From contig CALVVU010000003.1 in the NCBI GenBank assembly GCA_944363975.1, positions 1 through 64,000 of the forward strand: a stretch of 64,000 nucleotides of DNA, written 5' to 3'. The position numbers and the translations under genes are program-made. The notes below the pieces were generated by a model. That model had not been told where the DNA came from. It was given only the letters and a program-made list of their open reading frames with translations, and did not search any database. Shown one piece after another: positions 62,845 to 64,000 of the stretch (position 1 is its first letter; every line of letters begins with the position of its first letter). This DNA is from Candidatus Coprovivens excrementavium (lineage in GTDB: Bacteria > Bacillota_I > Bacilli_A > RF39 > UBA660).

Positions 62845-63033
62845 ATGTATTATAATTCTTATTTAAGAAATGATGGTTATCACAATAATAATCGTTTTGG
62901 TGGCTTTTTTATTCCGTTTGTGTTAGGGGGATTAACTGGTAGTGCTGCGGTTGCGGTATCTCGTCCAAGACCAGTTTTTGTTAATCCACGTCCTCCTTTT
63001 TATGGACCAATGCCTGGACCTTTCTATTATTAG
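62845..63033 (+). CDS. Small Tyr/Asn- and Pro-rich membrane-like protein
   Basis: 62 residues. Tyr/Asn-rich start (MYYNSYLRNDGYHNNNRFGG), one glycine-rich hydrophobic segment (about 20-40), then a Pro-rich tail (PVFVNPRPPFYGPMPGP). This layout resembles small coat or envelope proteins such as YrzI/SscA-type sporulation proteins, but there is no clear family. Its ribosome site is inside a perfect hairpin. It overlaps the convergent RodA-like gene by 53 bases at its end. Confidence 0.55.
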   Translation: MYYNSYLRNDGYHNNNRFGGFFIPFVLGGLTGSAAVAVSRPRPVFVNPRPPFYGPMPGPFYY

Positions 63034-64000
63034 AATGAATATTTAAATTTATAGAGAATCCTATTAAAAGATATAAAGTAAGAAGGTAGGTTCCTCCGTA
63101 ACTTAAAAAAGGGAGAGGAATTCCTATAATAGGTAAAAGAGATAAATTCATTAAAATGTTATAGAATGTTTGAAATAATAGCATATTTAGTATTATAAAG
63201 TTTATAATACTAATTATGTTTTTTTTATTAAATGAATATTTAAGATAGTAGAGAAAGATAGAAATATAACAACCAATTATAATAATAAAAGATAAAATTT
63301 TATATTTACTAATAATTGATGCAAAAATAAAATCATTATGATTTTCGGGAATATAAATTAAATTATGAGATCCAATCGAAATTAGAGAATTAACATTTTG
63401 AATATTGTTTTGGTTTTTAAAGGCGATTAATCGATCAAGGCGATAAAATAATTTAGTTCCATATATATCAATCAATAAATCTTTATTTGTTAAATAAATA
63501 AAAATGTTAGCAATTATGAAGATAGAAATAATGGAAAGAGAAAAATATAATATTTTTTTGTTTATTTTATAGTATCTTAAGATTGATAAAAAAATAATTA
63601 TATAAAATAGTATTGCTCCTGTATCGGGTTCTAAGAAGGTAAGAATACTAGGAATTAAAGTAATTATTAAAAGTAAAAAAATATTTTTCTTTTTGATAGT
63701 TAGATATGCTAGGTAAATGGTAAGGACTAATTTAGTTATTTCACTTGGTTGAATAGATATATTATAGATATGGAGCCATGCTTTTGAACCTTTTATTTCA
63801 CGACCAAATATTAAAACGATAATTAAGAGAATGATTGATATTATATAGAAGAATTTTATATACTTTAGGATAAAACGATAATTTATCTTACTTATTATAA
63901 ATAAAGAAAGATAACTTAATCCTAAATATAATAAATGTTTGTAAAAGTATTCAGTATTATATAGATAAATGAGACTTATTATATTTAGGATTAAGATGGG
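62981..64000 (-). CDS. RodA/FtsW/SpoVE-family protein (start beyond window)
   Basis: The frame is open on the minus strand from base 64000 to the stop at 62981, so the N-terminus lies right of the window; 339 codons are visible. Many membrane segments. GSKAW, IQPSEITKLVL and LEPDTGAILFY are the SEDS signature, and IIGIPLPFLSYGGTYLL is the conserved C-terminal loop. SEDS proteins polymerise peptidoglycan glycan strands with a class B PBP. Which paralogue (RodA, FtsW, SpoVE) cannot be decided. A TTG at 63475 lies internally and is not the start. It runs into the 62845 gene convergently. Confidence 0.88.
   Translation of the reverse strand, partial: PILILNIISLIYLYNTEYFYKHLLYLGLSYLSLFIISKINYRFILKYIKFFYIISIILLIIVLIFGREIKGSKAWLHIYNISIQPSEITKLVLTIYLAYLTIKKKNIFLLLIITLIPSILTFLEPDTGAILFYIIIFLSILRYYKINKKILYFSLSIISIFIIANIFIYLTNKDLLIDIYGTKLFYRLDRLIAFKNQNNIQNVNSLISIGSHNLIYIPENHNDFIFASIISKYKILSFIIIIGCYISIFLYYLKYSFNKKNIISIINFIILNMLLFQTFYNILMNLSLLPIIGIPLPFLSYGGTYLLTLYLLIGFSINLNIHSNNRKVQALVHKKEDVD

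Noticed and set aside
63475-63475. TTG as start of a short 164-residue FtsW-like gene
   Set aside because: The frame has no stop from 64000 down to 62981, and the upstream codons encode SEDS motifs GSKAW and QPSE, so the gene continues past the window edge.
1-64000. Mycoplasma genetic code (TGA as Trp)
   Set aside because: TGA ends several genes directly before the next start, and tryptophan is encoded by TGG in conserved enzymes such as LeuRS and TyrRS.

Overview
The window comes from a very AT-rich, low-GC Gram-positive-type genome. T-box leaders, a CIRCE site and strong AGGAGG ribosome binding sites point to Firmicutes/Bacilli. Cse60, an SpoVB-type flippase and a collagen-like Gly-Pro-Thr protein add a faint sporulation and surface-coat flavour. 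TGA ends many genes (for example 33703-33705, 37852-37854 and 53827-53829), so the code is the standard bacterial one and not the Mycoplasma code. An uncultured gut-type Bacilli (RF39/Erysipelotrichia-like) is my inference; no rRNA is present to confirm it.

Layout. 1-4135: right-hand end of a defence island, with the C-terminal part of a type I restriction HsdR, a KAP-type P-loop NTPase with membrane segments, then tandem 11-bp repeats and a strong hairpin that could mark the island edge. 4351-7662: two orphan proteins, one with HEPN-like helices and one with a C-terminal ADP-ribosyltransferase-like domain. 7688-10286: small membrane and zinc-ribbon proteins and an operon holding an NrtR-like Nudix/winged-helix regulator with a candidate operator in its promoter. 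10309-25993: mostly housekeeping and accessory genes: collagen-like protein, NfeD/QmcA pair, tRNA-Gln, an HExxH protein, a deoxyribosyltransferase-like protein, a TIGR01212-type radical SAM enzyme, a GH31 protein with altered catalytic residues, T-box-controlled leuS, an alpha/beta hydrolase and a CIRCE-controlled N-domain-less ClpB.

26086-47699 is the most striking region: about 21.6 kb devoted to exported proteins. It has a 2539-residue protein with about two dozen Gly-Gly repeats, two intact SipW/ER-type signal peptidases, a third SipW-like protein lacking both catalytic residues, and several TasA/SipW-cognate-type proteins with short hydrophobic leaders ending near an A-W/F-type site. In the middle of the same operon lie a membrane-tethered McrB-like AAA+ ATPase and a DUF2357/McrC-like partner with no visible nuclease. 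I propose this as a dedicated surface-fibre or matrix assembly system in which an McrBC-like pair has been redeployed; function is inference.

47707-51313 holds a second NrtR-like regulator, with matching palindromes before itself and before a histidine phosphatase / NadR-like kinase-CYTH / thymidine kinase operon. 51306-64000 holds a YfhO-type membrane protein, Cse60, SpoVB/MurJ-type flippase, TrmB, a lipoprotein, an envelope-stress-like trio (acidic protein, DUF948-like, YtxH), a cadherin-like surface protein, tyrS behind an unusually short T-box, a small protein whose ribosome site lies in a perfect hairpin, and a RodA/FtsW-family protein running off the right edge.
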